NCBI RefSeq assembly: GCF_019175385.1
Contig: NC_083337.1
Coordinates: 49,266,938 to 49,330,937, forward strand
Source of the DNA: Lycium barbarum
Taxonomy: Eukaryota; Streptophyta; Magnoliopsida; Solanales; Solanaceae
Length of the DNA stretch: 64,000 bases
Direction: 5' to 3'
Position numbers and translations under genes: made by a program. Positions 1 to 10,380 of this stretch are shown here, piece after piece. The notes beneath the pieces were generated by a model that made no database searches, was not told the DNA's origin, and worked only from the letters and a program-made list of their open reading frames with translations. The stretch's first letter is position 1. The number at the start of each line of letters is the position of its first letter.

Positions 1-627
1 CCGGAGTTACGGCGGGCCAAGGCTGACAGATTCTTATTGCTGAGACAGAGGGGTCGCAGTGTTCGAGAGTACAGTATGGAGTTCGACTCATTGGCCCGAT
101 ACGCACCTGCTGTGGTAGCTACTATGGCTGACAGGATGCACAGGTATATTATGGGGCTGGACCGTTATTTTGTCGACAGCTGTTTGGTATTGGCTGCTCA
201 GCCCGGCATGGATATTGCCCGGATTCAGGCCCACGCCCAGGGCATGGAGGACCGGCATAGGGAGCGTCAGCCTGATAGGCGCCAGGATCGGAGACAGCCC
301 AAGAGGGCCAGATCATCTGGGTATTCTGGAGATTTTCGGGGCAGGCAGCCTCAGCAGCCGCAGCAGCCTAGCAGACATCTATCCCAGCCGGCACAAAGCG
401 CACCTCCACAGCCTATAGGTCGCAGATTTGATAGCCTAGGTTATTCAGGAGCAGGTCAGAGCTCCAGGGCTTCAGGTTCGCGGACAGACAGGGGTTCTGG
501 TCAGACGAGGCCACCTAGGCCTCAGTGTTCTTACTGTGGCAGATACCATCCTGGGGAGTGCTATAGAGCCACCGGTGCATGCTTTTTCTTGTGGCCGTCA
601 GGGCCATTCTGTGAGAGATTGCCCGTA
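1..627 (+). pseudogene. gag: Element A gag, 3' half (capsid C-terminus and nucleocapsid), frameshifted in zinc knuckle
   Basis: Gag forms the virus-like particle and packages element RNA. Visible here are the capsid tail (SVREYSMEFDSLARYAP, MHRYIMGLDRY), a basic linker rich in Q, R and P, an accessory CSYC-type cysteine motif and the CCHC knuckle ending GHSVRDCP. The frame breaks inside the knuckle: a run of five T at 583-587 carries one base more than the motif needs, so the upstream frame reads FFLWPSG and stops at 630, while the knuckle and everything after it continue in the +1 frame. The start codon lies outside the window. The closest relative in the window is the gag of element F. Confidence 0.9.
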
Positions 628-3600
628 TAAGGGTAGTTCGGGTGGTGCAGCGCAGCCTACCGGATCAGCCGTCGGGTCTTCATCTTCATCAGTGGCTATG
701 CGCCCTACGGGGCCGGGTACTTCAGCACCAGCGGGTCGCGGCAGAGGCCGTGGTGGAGCTTCTAGTACTAGCGGTCCTTCGAACCGCATTTATGCTCTGT
801 CCAGCCGCCAGGATCAGGAGGCATCGCCTAATGTCGTTACAGGTACATTATTGGTTTTCTCTCGGTCTGTGTATGCATTGATTGATCCAGGTTCGACTTT
901 GTCATATATTTCGCCTCTGGTTGCTAGTAAAATTGGTATAACGTCTGAACCTATAGAGCCGTTTGAGGTAGCCACACCGATTGGGGACTTTATTGTAGCA
1001 AATCAGGTATATAAAAACTGTTCTGTAATTGTATGTGGCCGTGACACTAAGGCAGATCTGGTGGAGTTAGATATGATCGAGTTCGATGTTATTATGGGTA
1101 TGGACTGGCTAGCTTCCTGTTATGCTAATGTTGACTGCCAAAATAAGGTAGTTCGTTTCCAGTTTCCCGGGGAGCCAGTTATAGAATGGGCCGGTAATAC
1201 AGCATCGCCGAAAGGTAAGTTTATTTCATACCTTAAGGCGAAGAAAATGATCAGAAAGGGTTATTTTTATCATCTGGTTCGGGTACAAGACTTGACAGCA
1301 GAAACGCCGACTCTTCAGTCAGTTCCCGTGGTTAACGAATTTCCGGATGTATTCCCAGATGAGCTTCCAGGCCTTCCTCCAGAGCGGGAGATAGATTTTA
1401 CTATTGATTTGCTTCCAGATACTCGGCCGATATCTATTCCCCCGTACAGAATGGCACCGGCAGAATTGAAAGAACTGAAAGAGCAGTTGAAGGATCTGTT
1501 AGAAAAAGGCTTCATCAGACCCAGTACTTCGCCTTGGGGAGCCCCGGTATTATTTGTGCGTAAGAAAGACGGGTCGCTGCATATGTGTATTGATTATCGG
1601 CAGCTGAATAAGGTAACTATAAAGAATAAATACCCCCTCCCCAGAATTGATGACTTCTTTGATCAGTTGCAGGGCGCCAGATATTTTTCGAAGATAGATC
1701 TTCGGTCAGGCTATCATCAGGTACGGGTACGAGAGGCCGATATTCCTACACAGCATTCCGGACCAGATATGTGCATTATGAATTCAGAGTTATGTCTTTT
1801 GGGCTGACTAATACTCCTGCGGTATTCATGGATTTAATGAACCGGGTATTCAGGCCATTCTTAGACATGTTCGTAATTGTATTTATCGATGATATCCTGG
1901 TTTATTCTCGGTCCGAGGCAGAGCACGCAGATCATCTGAGAGCGGTATTAGGGGTACTTCGGCATCAGAAATTATATGCAAAATTTTCTAAATGTGAATT
2001 CTGGCTGGCTTCAGTGGCATTCCTGGGGCATATTATTGCAGCTGATGGTGTCCGGGTGGATACACAGAAGATTGATGCCATGAAAAATTGGCCCAGACCC
2101 ACGACGCCCACAGAGGTACGTAGTTTCCTGGGGTTAGCTGGCTATTACAGAAGATTTGTGGAAAAGTTTGCTTCGATTTCAGCGCCTTTGACAAGGCTAA
2201 CTCAGAAGGGAGCCAAGTTCCAGTGAACTGATGCTTGTGAACGAAGCTTCCAGTTGCTGAAAGAGAAGCTGACTACAGCCCCAGTTCTGACTCTTCCAGA
2301 GGGACCCGATGGATATGTTATTTATTGTGACGCTTCTGGCGTGGGATTGGGCTGTGTATTGATGCAGCACGGCAGAGTTATAGCTTATGCTTCTCGGCAA
2401 TTGAAAAAGCATGAAAAGAATTATCCTACTCACGATCTGGAGCTTGCAGCGGTGATCCATGCCCTGAAGATATGGAGACATTATTTATATGGCGTTCATG
2501 TTGATATCTATACAGATTATAAGAGTCTCCAGTATATTTTCAAGCAGAATGAGCTTAATTTGCGACAGCGGAGGTGGCTGAAGCTCTTGAAGGACTATGA
2601 TGTGGATATTCTGTATCATCCGGGAAAGGCTAATGTTGTGGCAGATGCGCTTAGCCGGAAATCTATGGGCAGCTTGCCAGATTTACAGCCAGACAGGAGA
2701 GAGATAGTGCGTGACCTTCATCAGTTGGCTAATCTTGGGGTTCGTCTGGCCGAATCTGGAGGTACACGGATTTCTGTCCGAGGGGTTTCTGAATCATCTA
2801 TTAAGGAAGATATCAAGCGGCATCAATATGAAGATCCTGTTTTGGCACGATACAGAGACACAACCTATGATAAGGAGAAGACTCCGTTCGAGATCACTCC
2901 GGACGGGACTCTATTATTTAAGGGCAGGTTGTGTGTACCTGATATTGCAGGCCTTCGGCAGCAGGTTATGAGCGAGGCACATTATGCTCGCTATTCGGTC
3001 CATCCTGGGTCTACGAAGATGTACCATGATCTCCGATGCTTATACTGGTGGGATGGCTTGAAACGGGATATCGCAGAGTTCGTCGCCCAGTGTCCCAATT
3101 GTCAACAGGTCAAAATTGAACATCAGAAACCGGGTGGACTGTTGCAGGAAATGGAAATTCCGACATGGAAGTGGGAGATCATTAATATGGACTTCATTAC
3201 AGGGTTTCCTCGCACTCCACGGAAGTATGATTCCATCTGGGTGATTGTTGATAGGCTGACAAAATCAGCCCATTTTCTCCTCGTCAGAACTACTTATTCC
3301 GCCGAGGATTATGCCAGGCTTTATATTAATGAAATAGTGAAGCTTCATGGAGTTCCTATATCTATTATCACGGACAGAGGTGCTCAGTTCACAGCGAACT
3401 TCTGGAGATCTTTTCAGGAAGGATTAGGGACTCAGCTGAGCCTGAGCACAGCTTTCCATCCTCAGAGTGACGGACAGGCCGAGCGCACTATCCAGACGCT
3501 TGAAGATATGTTGCGGGCCTGCGTTATTGATTTCAGAGGTAGCTGGGAGGATCACTTGCCATTGATTGAATTTTCTTCTAATAACAGCTACCATTCCAGC

Positions 3601-4284
3601 ATCCAGATGGCTCCGTACGAGGCTTTATATGGTAGGAAATGCAGGTCACCTATCGGCTGGTTTGATATTGGCGAGACAGAGTTAATTGGCCCAGATATGA
3701 TCCAGCAGGCAGTTGATAAGGTGAAACTTATCCGGGAACGACTATTGGCAGCCTAGAGTCGACAGAAATCATACGCGGATAAACGGCGTCGTCCTTTGGA
3801 ATTCCAGGTTGGTGATTGGGTATTCCTAAAGGTATCGCCTATGAAAGGCGTAATGCGGTTCGGCAGAAAGGGTAAGCTTAGTCCGCGTTATATTGGGCCT
3901 TATCAGATTATTAGAAAAATTGGAAATGTCTCCTATGAGTTAGATCTGCCATCAGATCTGGAAGCGGTACATCCGGTATTCCATGTGTCTATGCTCCGCA
4001 AATGCATTGGTGATCCCTCCAGGATATTTCCTGCGGATAATATTCAGGTGACGGAGCAGTTATCTTACGAGGAGCAGCCCGTAGCCATTTTGGACCGCCA
4101 GGTAAGAAAGCTCCGGAACAAGGATGTAGCCTCTGTTAAGGTGCTGTGGCGGAATAATAATAGGGAGGAAATGACCTGGGAAGCCGAAGAGGAGATGAAG
4201 AAAAAATATCCTCATTTGTTCCCAGTGCCCTCAGGTAATTCCGAATCTTTGCTTAATTCCATTTCGATAATGAATGTGTACTAA
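628..4284 (+). pseudogene. pol: Element A pol (protease, RT, RNase H, integrase, chromodomain-like tail)
   Basis: Domain order is that of Ty3/gypsy. Retropepsin has [11 protein letters not shown] near 880-910 and the flap-side motif [15 protein letters not shown] near 1095. RT begins near 1440 (SIPPYRMAP) and keeps [10 protein letters not shown] near 1880-1910. RNase H starts at [10 protein letters not shown] near 2325. The integrase zinc region (HYARYSVHP...CPNC) is near 2980-3105 and its core ([24 protein letters not shown]) runs from 3185 to 3510. The tail ends VASVKVLWRNNNREEMTWEAEEEM, a chromodomain-like fold used by chromoviruses to target chromatin. Lesions are a one-base loss near 1750, TGA at 2224-2226 where the family has Trp, and TAG at 3754-3756 where it has Gln. 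All key catalytic motifs otherwise survive, so decay is moderate. Confidence 0.93.
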
Positions 4285-4344
4285 TTGTGCTGTCTATAAA
4301 CAGAAACTCCCCCGAAACCATTTCAAACCCTATAAGATTAATTT

Positions 4345-4380
4345 AACATTCGGGGACGAATGTTCTAAAGGGGGGGAGGA
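4345..4380 (+). promoter_or_regulatory. Element A polypurine tract with upstream hairpin
   Basis: A perfect inverted repeat, AACATTCG-GGGA-CGAATGTT (4345-4364), is followed by the purine tract ending at 4380, directly before the TG of the LTR. The tract primes plus-strand DNA synthesis in LTR elements. The hairpin recurs in the same place in C, F, H and J. Confidence 0.85.
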
Positions 4381-7300
4381 TGTTATATCCCGTGTTTTCG
4401 CACATTTGGAAAATTAGAAATAATCTTGACTTTTAAGAAGTAAGGCCATAATTGATTCTAATTAACACATGAGTTGTTTATGAAAGAATATTAATGTGGA
4501 AGAGTCGGGGAAGCCCAAGGGAAAAGTTGGAGTTTCGGAAATTATTTTCGGGAATTACAAAATAAGATCCGCAACCAATTGGGCTCAAAAAAATTAATGG
4601 AATGGAGGCCCAAATTAAGGGGCATGGCCGGCCAAGCTTTGGCCCATGATCCACATGAATTAGTCATGTGCTTGGTCATGTGACAAGTTAATAAAGGGAC
4701 CATATTATATTAGTTGTCATCTATTAGAAGTTTCAAGAGAAAAAAGAAAAAAACCAAGAGCAAGACAAGGAACCCATTTCGGGTTTGGCCATAGAAAATT
4801 TACCATAAAAAATCTTGCTTCAAAAATTAATTTCTTGTTGAATTCCTACTAATTCTAGGTCCCTTTGCAACTTGGTGTTGTTGGTTTGGAAGGAAGAAGT
4901 CTTGTTTCTTCAAGTTGACCCTATATTCAAGTGTAGAAGATTGAGTAAAAAGGTAAGAATTTATTCCTTATTATTGTGTTATGAAGTATTGTTTATGTTG
5001 TAGTATGTAGAAATGAATTGATTGTATGGAAATATGGAAGTTTGCAAAGTGGGTGGGAGATATAGTATATGGTCGTGTGTGCATATATGTTGTATGATTA
5101 TGGTGAGTTTAAATTATGTCATATTCTAGTTGTGATTGTGGTAAAATGCATATTGGGAGTGAAAGTTGAATGACTTTGATAGAAGTTGTTAGTGGGGTGT
5201 TTGGCCGTGTGGTTTGGAGTGTGTGGAATGGAAATGGATTATGTTTGTTTAATGTGTTATTATGATACTTGCAATGTATATGGAGGTAAAATGATATAAG
5301 GTTGTATCGAAATGGAATATTGAAGCTTATGTCGTTTTAGTACGATTTTACGACATTATGAAAATGAAGTTATTAGGTTGCTAATTATGACAAGTATTGA
5401 TGAACTTGGAAGAAGGAAACATGTTATGAATATGTATGCCAAAGATTAGGAGTTTTGAATGAGTTACGACTTTGGCGGAAAGTTTGTATATTATGTATAT
5501 CGCGTGTATAATTTAAGGAAACCATATGAAATGCTTCTAAACTATGTTGTGCTGGTCTAGATTGTTAATGAATGTGAAATCATTGATATTAGTTTGGGTT
5601 AGAATGAAGGTTATGTCAACTTGTTAGAAAGCTGACTAGTTGAAGGATATTTGTGTTTTTAATGTTCGTTGTGGATGTTGATGTTGTTGTTTGGGTTGTT
5701 GTTGATTGTTTTGGGCCGAGTTGAATTCTCGGGGGTGCTATATGTATAGGGGAGGTGCTGCCGAAATTTCGGTAGACAAATGTGAACTTAAGTGAATTCG
5801 TAGAATCCATAATTTACAATTGGTAAATGTGACCATTTGCAGATTTCTGACGAAACGGGAACTGAGTTTGGAAAGGTATAAAAAGCTTAAAAGGTATGTA
5901 AAGCTATCCCGATTCTTCTCTTGGCATGTCTTAGATGTACTAGGCTTGGATTTACGCCTCGAGGATTATTCTGTTCATCGGAATCCGCGATTGAAATTGT
6001 CGCATTTTCATTCAATGGAATTAAACACCTTAAGAGTCCTTTTTTGGAGAATTATGCATATTTTCCCCAAATGGTCTAGAAAACTACGGAATGCCCTAGA
6101 GTCTTTCTAGGTGACCTCATAAGCATAAAAATGCGTAATTTGAGCCCACCGCCTTGCTTGTCCCGAGGTGGGCCCACTATTTCCGGTTTTGCCCTTAATG
6201 TACTTAAGTCTTCTTTTCGAATAGTTCTTAAAAGAATCGTTTTCACTACCATTCTAATTACCTAACGAACGTTGTTTTAAATATTCCATTAAGTCTGATA
6301 AATTTTTTTGATACTCGAAACTCATTTACTATGATTCCTTCCGACTTCATTGGATCGGTTTGTCTTTGATATGCCTCATCGAGTCTATGGAAACCTTCAT
6401 GATATTTTAATTGCATTAGTCTGTCACTACTCCATTCGTGGATGCCCCAATGTTTCCCACACTGAGCCCGGGCCAGGATATGTTGTCAAGCGTGATCCTT
6501 TGCATTGTTCGCCGTGCCTCGATGTGAGGGGGCAGGTATACGCGTACATGGGTTTGTGGAGTATGTTGTGCCATGTACGCTTGTTCTGATATGATTTGCT
6601 ATGGCTATCTGATATGATATAATATGTGACGGGGTTATGCCCCATTCTGATTCTTCTGTGTTGTGGCACTAGCGTCGGGAGGGTGGCCACGTTCTGTCTA
6701 CCGAGTCCCTTGGCAGGGGCCGGATTTGATATGACATATGTTGCTGTACACACTCTGCATGTTTTGAAATTATGTATCTGATACTTTGGATTTTTCTGTT
6801 TATTTCTATACGTTCTATACCAGTTATGATTTTGTTTCTGCAACTCAGGCTTTACATATTCAGTACATATTTCGTACTGACCCCCTTTCCTCGGGGGCTG
6901 CGTTTTCATGCCGCTCAGGTACCGACCACAGGTTTGCTGATCCGTCCGCTTAGGATCTCATTCTGCTATTTTTGGAGCGCTCTTTTATTCAGAGCCATCT
7001 TTTGGTATAGTCTATCACTTCTATATATGTATATTCTCGTTCATGGGTACGGCGGGGCCCTGTCCCGTCATATGATTATGTCGGTCTGTTTAGAGGTCTG
7101 TGGACATGTTTGTGGTTGGGGTCTTTCTGTACAGATATGTGTATGTGTTGTGTTTGGGCGATCCCATTCGCCGCGGCGGCCGGTCCGCATATATTTAGAT
7201 GTTACTCTGTTGGCCCTGTGTGGCCTTTGTTGGTATTTTCTGCGTGCAGGGTATGTGGGATAGTCCGTAAAACAAAGGAAACTCTGTCGAAATTTTTCTG

Positions 7301-7410
7301 AAAATTATCTAAATTGGAAATAAAGCCTTGTCGGCTTCTGCTATATACTAGAATGTGATTGAGTGCCCATATCGGGCACTAGTCACGGCCTACGGGGTTG
7401 GGTCGTGACA
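4381..7410 (+). repeat. Element A 3' LTR (3030 bp)
   Basis: It starts TGTTATATCCCG straight after the polypurine tract and ends GGGTCGTGACA. It contains blocks also present in the F LTR (for example GTTTCGGGAATTACAAAA-type sequence near 4530-4565), a promoter-like stretch near 5735-5775 (GGGGAGGTGCTGCCGAAATTTCGG) and the conserved double hairpin at 6860-6897. Short open frames across it have no family resemblance and are not genes. Confidence 0.92.
6860..6897 (+). other. LTR double hairpin, C5/G5 form (element A)
   Basis: Stem 1 is TCAGTAC (6860-6866) with GTACTGA (6874-6880). Stem 2 follows at once, CCCCC (6881-6885) with GGGGG (6893-6897). Other families have CGTCC/GGACG at stem 2, so pairing is kept while sequence changes. 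Confidence 0.7.
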
Positions 7411-7618
7411 TGTCATATGTTACTCCATATATTGCGAATCGATTTGGGGTCAAACCGGAGTCAATTAAACCTTTTGAGGTATCTACACCCGTTGGTGAAC
7501 CGGTAATAGCTAGTCGAGTATATAGAAACTGTGTAGTTTTGATTTGTGACCATCGTACTATGGTTTATTTACATGAGTTAAAAATGGTGGACTTTGATGT
7601 TATCATGAGGATGGATTG
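7411..7618 (+). pseudogene. pol: Element B fragment 1: retropepsin
   Basis: In frame this reads SYVTPYIANRFGVKPESIKPFEVSTPVGEP and ends VDFDVIMRMD, the middle of a Tekay-type protease. Its upstream part (with the DxGS active site) lies beyond element A, and its downstream part resumes at 10,030 after the solo LTR. The family has IMGMDWLAS here, so G is changed to R before the insertion point. B is older than A and than the solo LTR, since both interrupt it. Confidence 0.9.
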
Positions 7619-7772
7619 TGTTACACCTCGGAAATTTCTCCGTACTTGTATGATGAGTGGAATGATGAAGAGTGAGTGTATGATGTTTTGTTAAGTCGGG
7701 AATGGCTAATTAAGAATTTTTAGAAAATAAGAAAGTCGCGGAAAATTTTCTGTCCAGTGGTCGTATATGGCA

Positions 7773-7913
7773 CTATACGGCCCGTAAAGTGATTTACGGA
7801 CCGTATAGTGCAATCGTCCTTCAGCTGGCCAAAAATCTCAAGTTCTGCCCAGTGATGATATGGTTAAATACGACCCAGTTTACGGCCCGTAAATTGGTTT
7901 ACGGTCCGTAAAC
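7773..7913 (+). other. Paired palindromes in solo LTR (long hairpins)
   Basis: Two long inverted repeats are built from the same unit. CTATACGGCCCGTAAA (7773-7788) faces TTTACGGACCGTATAG (7793-7808) with a 4-base loop and one mismatch in 16. GTTTACGGCCCGTAAA (7878-7893) faces TTTACGGTCCGTAAAC (7898-7913), again with a 4-base loop, and CGACC/GGTCG further out extends the stem. Each half is itself a palindrome around a central base. Further units follow to about 8035. Confidence 0.8.
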
Positions 7914-9563
7914 CAGGTCGTAAACTACCATGTCCATCAGCCAAAACTTTCTGTCTTTGAAATGGTTAAATATGACCATAGTGGACGGACCGTAAATCAA
8001 AATACGGTCCGTATATGGTGGTCTACGACCACTGTTCATCCCGACAAATTTTCATTAAAGACTAGATTTTCAATTATTAAAAGGGAACTTATGCCCATTT
8101 CACGTCATTTTTCATCCAACACTTCAAGAAAACTCTAGAGTGTTCTTCAATACTTCAATTCTAAGAATAGCAAGAAAATCCAAGGAAACCTAAGATTATC
8201 AACACCAAATTCATGAAAATAAGTGTAAGAACACATCAAAGGATCTTCTAAGTCAAGAAATTCCTAAGAAGGTGGAACTAGGGTTTTGGCTAATTGAAGT
8301 ATTTCAACTTAAGGACTGCTCAACCATCATCCAAGGTAAGTTTCATGATTGTTCCATGTTGTTTGAAGTATTGGAAAACTTAGACACTTGAAATGTAGAA
8401 GAATATAGAAATGGGTCATTATTGAGTGAATAGTGACATAAGTGAATGATAGTGGAATTGAACTATGAATATTGAAGTGTTGTGAGTACTAATACGTTAT
8501 GTACTAATACGTTATAAATGATGTTTATATCATGAAACAAGCATTTAAACGCATGAAAACGCAAGGACGAGCTAGAAGTAGAAATAAGGGAAAATTGGAG
8601 GAAAATGGTGGATTTTGCCAAATGTACGTAAATGACGATTGTCGATTATGATATTGCGAGTAATATTATGAATGTTGGGAGTTAATGTAAAACATGAGAA
8701 AGTGGTATGAGCGAAGGAAGCGTTGTCCGACTTCTCCTAGAATTAGCGACGCGTTCTTATAGTCAGTTACTAATGTTGATACGAATTCTCTTATGAAGGT
8801 AACGACGTGATATCGACGGAGAACAAGTGAGCGATATCTTAGCTAAACGACCAAGGTATGTGAGGCTAGTCCTTCTTTCTAATGGCATGAATCTTTTAAC
8901 TTGAATCCCTATTCCTTTCATGAGTTCTTACATTCTAAGAAGTTAAAAGCTTATACTTATGAATGTCTATATGAGATAAGTTATACGATATGATGACACT
9001 AGAATGATGATGATGTTATTCCTTGCCTACACTCACCTTATGTACTAGTCCTTTCAAGGTGAGGCAGAATGTCCATGATGGTTCCATAATGTAATCGGGG
9101 GATCACGACCTTACGTCACCCCGATAGAGTAAAGTTGATCATGAGTCTTATATACGCATTATGATAAGATAAGTATTTTATGATAAGCATATTACTATAA
9201 GTATTTACGTTAAGCATGTCATGATTGCATTCACACCGGGCCTAGTTGGCCGGGCAGACACCGCTTCGGCGGGCGGCGATACGGATACACCACGACCTAC
9301 GGGCGTGGGCAGACACCACTAGTGGGCGGCATGAGATGGTACCCCGGACGCGGGAGGCCTGGACGCAGGCTAATATTATTGATTATCACACCGTTCCGGC
9401 ATGGACGGGCAGCTTGCATATGATGCATACATGTCATGATGAGGAGTATGAGTAAGATAGCATGCATTACTTCATTTATGATTATCAGCCAGATCCAGAT
9501 GTCTCATGTTAATGTTACCCTCATATTATTGATGTTTCCTTTCATTATGTACGCCTCTCATAC

Positions 9564-9602
9564 TTGGTACAATATTCGTACTGACGTCCTTTCTTCGGAC
9601 GT
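9564..9602 (+). other. LTR double hairpin (solo LTR)
   Basis: Stem 1 is TTGGTAC (9564-9570) with GTACTGA (9578-9584), where two changes relative to TCAGTAC become G-U pairs. Stem 2 is a perfect ACGTCC (9584-9589) with GGACGT (9597-9602). Confidence 0.7.
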
Positions 9603-10029
9603 TGTGTTCATGCCCACAGGTAGACAGGGAGGAGAGCTTGGCCCAGGTCCTCAGTAGCTGTCAGCTGATAAATAGCACTCCATTGTTCGGAGGTGGTTAT
9701 GACTATTCTTTTGATGTACATTCATACATGCATATTTTGGGCATGACGGAGTCTTGTTCCGTCCATGTATTCATTACGTTAGTAGAGGCTCGTAGATACG
9801 CAGTGTGGGTTACATGGTCTCACAAGATGTTTTCATATGTATGTATATTATTTTGATGGCCAAGAGGCAAATGTATATAAAGTATTTATGTTTTGATTAA
9901 ATATGATTTTCCTACAATTGGTATGTAAAATTGATAAAAGAGTGTTAAATGAGCGAGACAAGCAGTAGAGTAAGCGGTGCTCGGTAATTGCTCCGGGTAC
10001 CCGTCGCGGCCCCTAGCTGGGTCGTGACA

Positions 10030-10380
10030 GATTGGTTGGCTTCTTGCTATACCAATGTTGATTGTAGAATGAAAATGGTTCGCTTTCAGTTTCCGGGAGA
10101 ACCAGTTTTAGAATGGAAAGGAAATACCGCATCCTCGGAAGGTAGGTTTATTTCCTATCTAAAGGCAAGGAAAATGATCGCAAAATTTTGTATTTACTAT
10201 CCAGTTCGGGTCCAAGATGTAGAAGCTGAGTCGACAACTCTTCAGTTTGTCCCCGTGGTGAGTGAGTTTCAAGATGTATTCTTAAAAGAACTTATAGGCC
10301 TCCCTCCGGAGCGGGATTTTGATTTTTCTATTGATGTGCTACTGGACACAAAACCCATATCCATTCTTCCTTACAGGATG
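10030..10380 (+). pseudogene. pol: Element B fragment 2: protease end to start of RT
   Basis: It reads on from fragment 1: DWLASCYTNVDCRMKMVRFQ, then a linker (VPVVSEFQDVF) and the RT entry SILPYRM. It is cut by element C at 10,381; the next codons (GGATGGCTCC) resume at 19,774. This piece has no stop codon, but several residues differ from the family (for example FQDVFLKEL for FPDVFPDEL). Confidence 0.92.

Larger units (their letters stand above)
1..7410 (+). mobile_element. Element A: Ty3/gypsy chromovirus (Tekay/Del-type), 5' end outside window
   Basis: The window opens inside the gag of a sense-strand LTR retrotransposon. It holds the rest of the internal region (gag, protease, reverse transcriptase, RNase H, integrase, chromodomain-like tail), a polypurine tract and a complete 3' LTR ending GGGTCGTGACA at 7410. 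The next bases encode the retropepsin of another element (B), so A is nested in B; the expected 5-bp target duplication is tgtca at 7411-7415, with its partner outside the window. Gag and LTR sequence match element F (35,743-45,237) much better than C or J, so A and F are one family. The coding region carries at least two frameshifts and two nonsense codons and cannot make a full polyprotein. Confidence 0.93.
7619..10029 (+). mobile_element. Solo LTR, J family, in element B (2411 bp)
   Basis: It starts TGTTACACCTCGG and ends GGGTCGTGACA. The 5-bp flank GATTG occurs immediately on both sides (7614-7618 and 10,030-10,034), so the ends are exact. No internal region, primer site or polypurine tract is present, as expected after recombination between the two LTRs of a full element. 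Start, end and length match the J LTR (about 2.4 kb once the J 3' LTR beyond the window is counted). B protease reading resumes on the other side (DWLASCYTNVD). Confidence 0.95.

Noticed and set aside
6427..7301. Several overlapping open frames of 60-163 codons in the A LTR
   Set aside because: Both strands give similar frames, none has a domain, and the equivalent F LTR does not preserve them.
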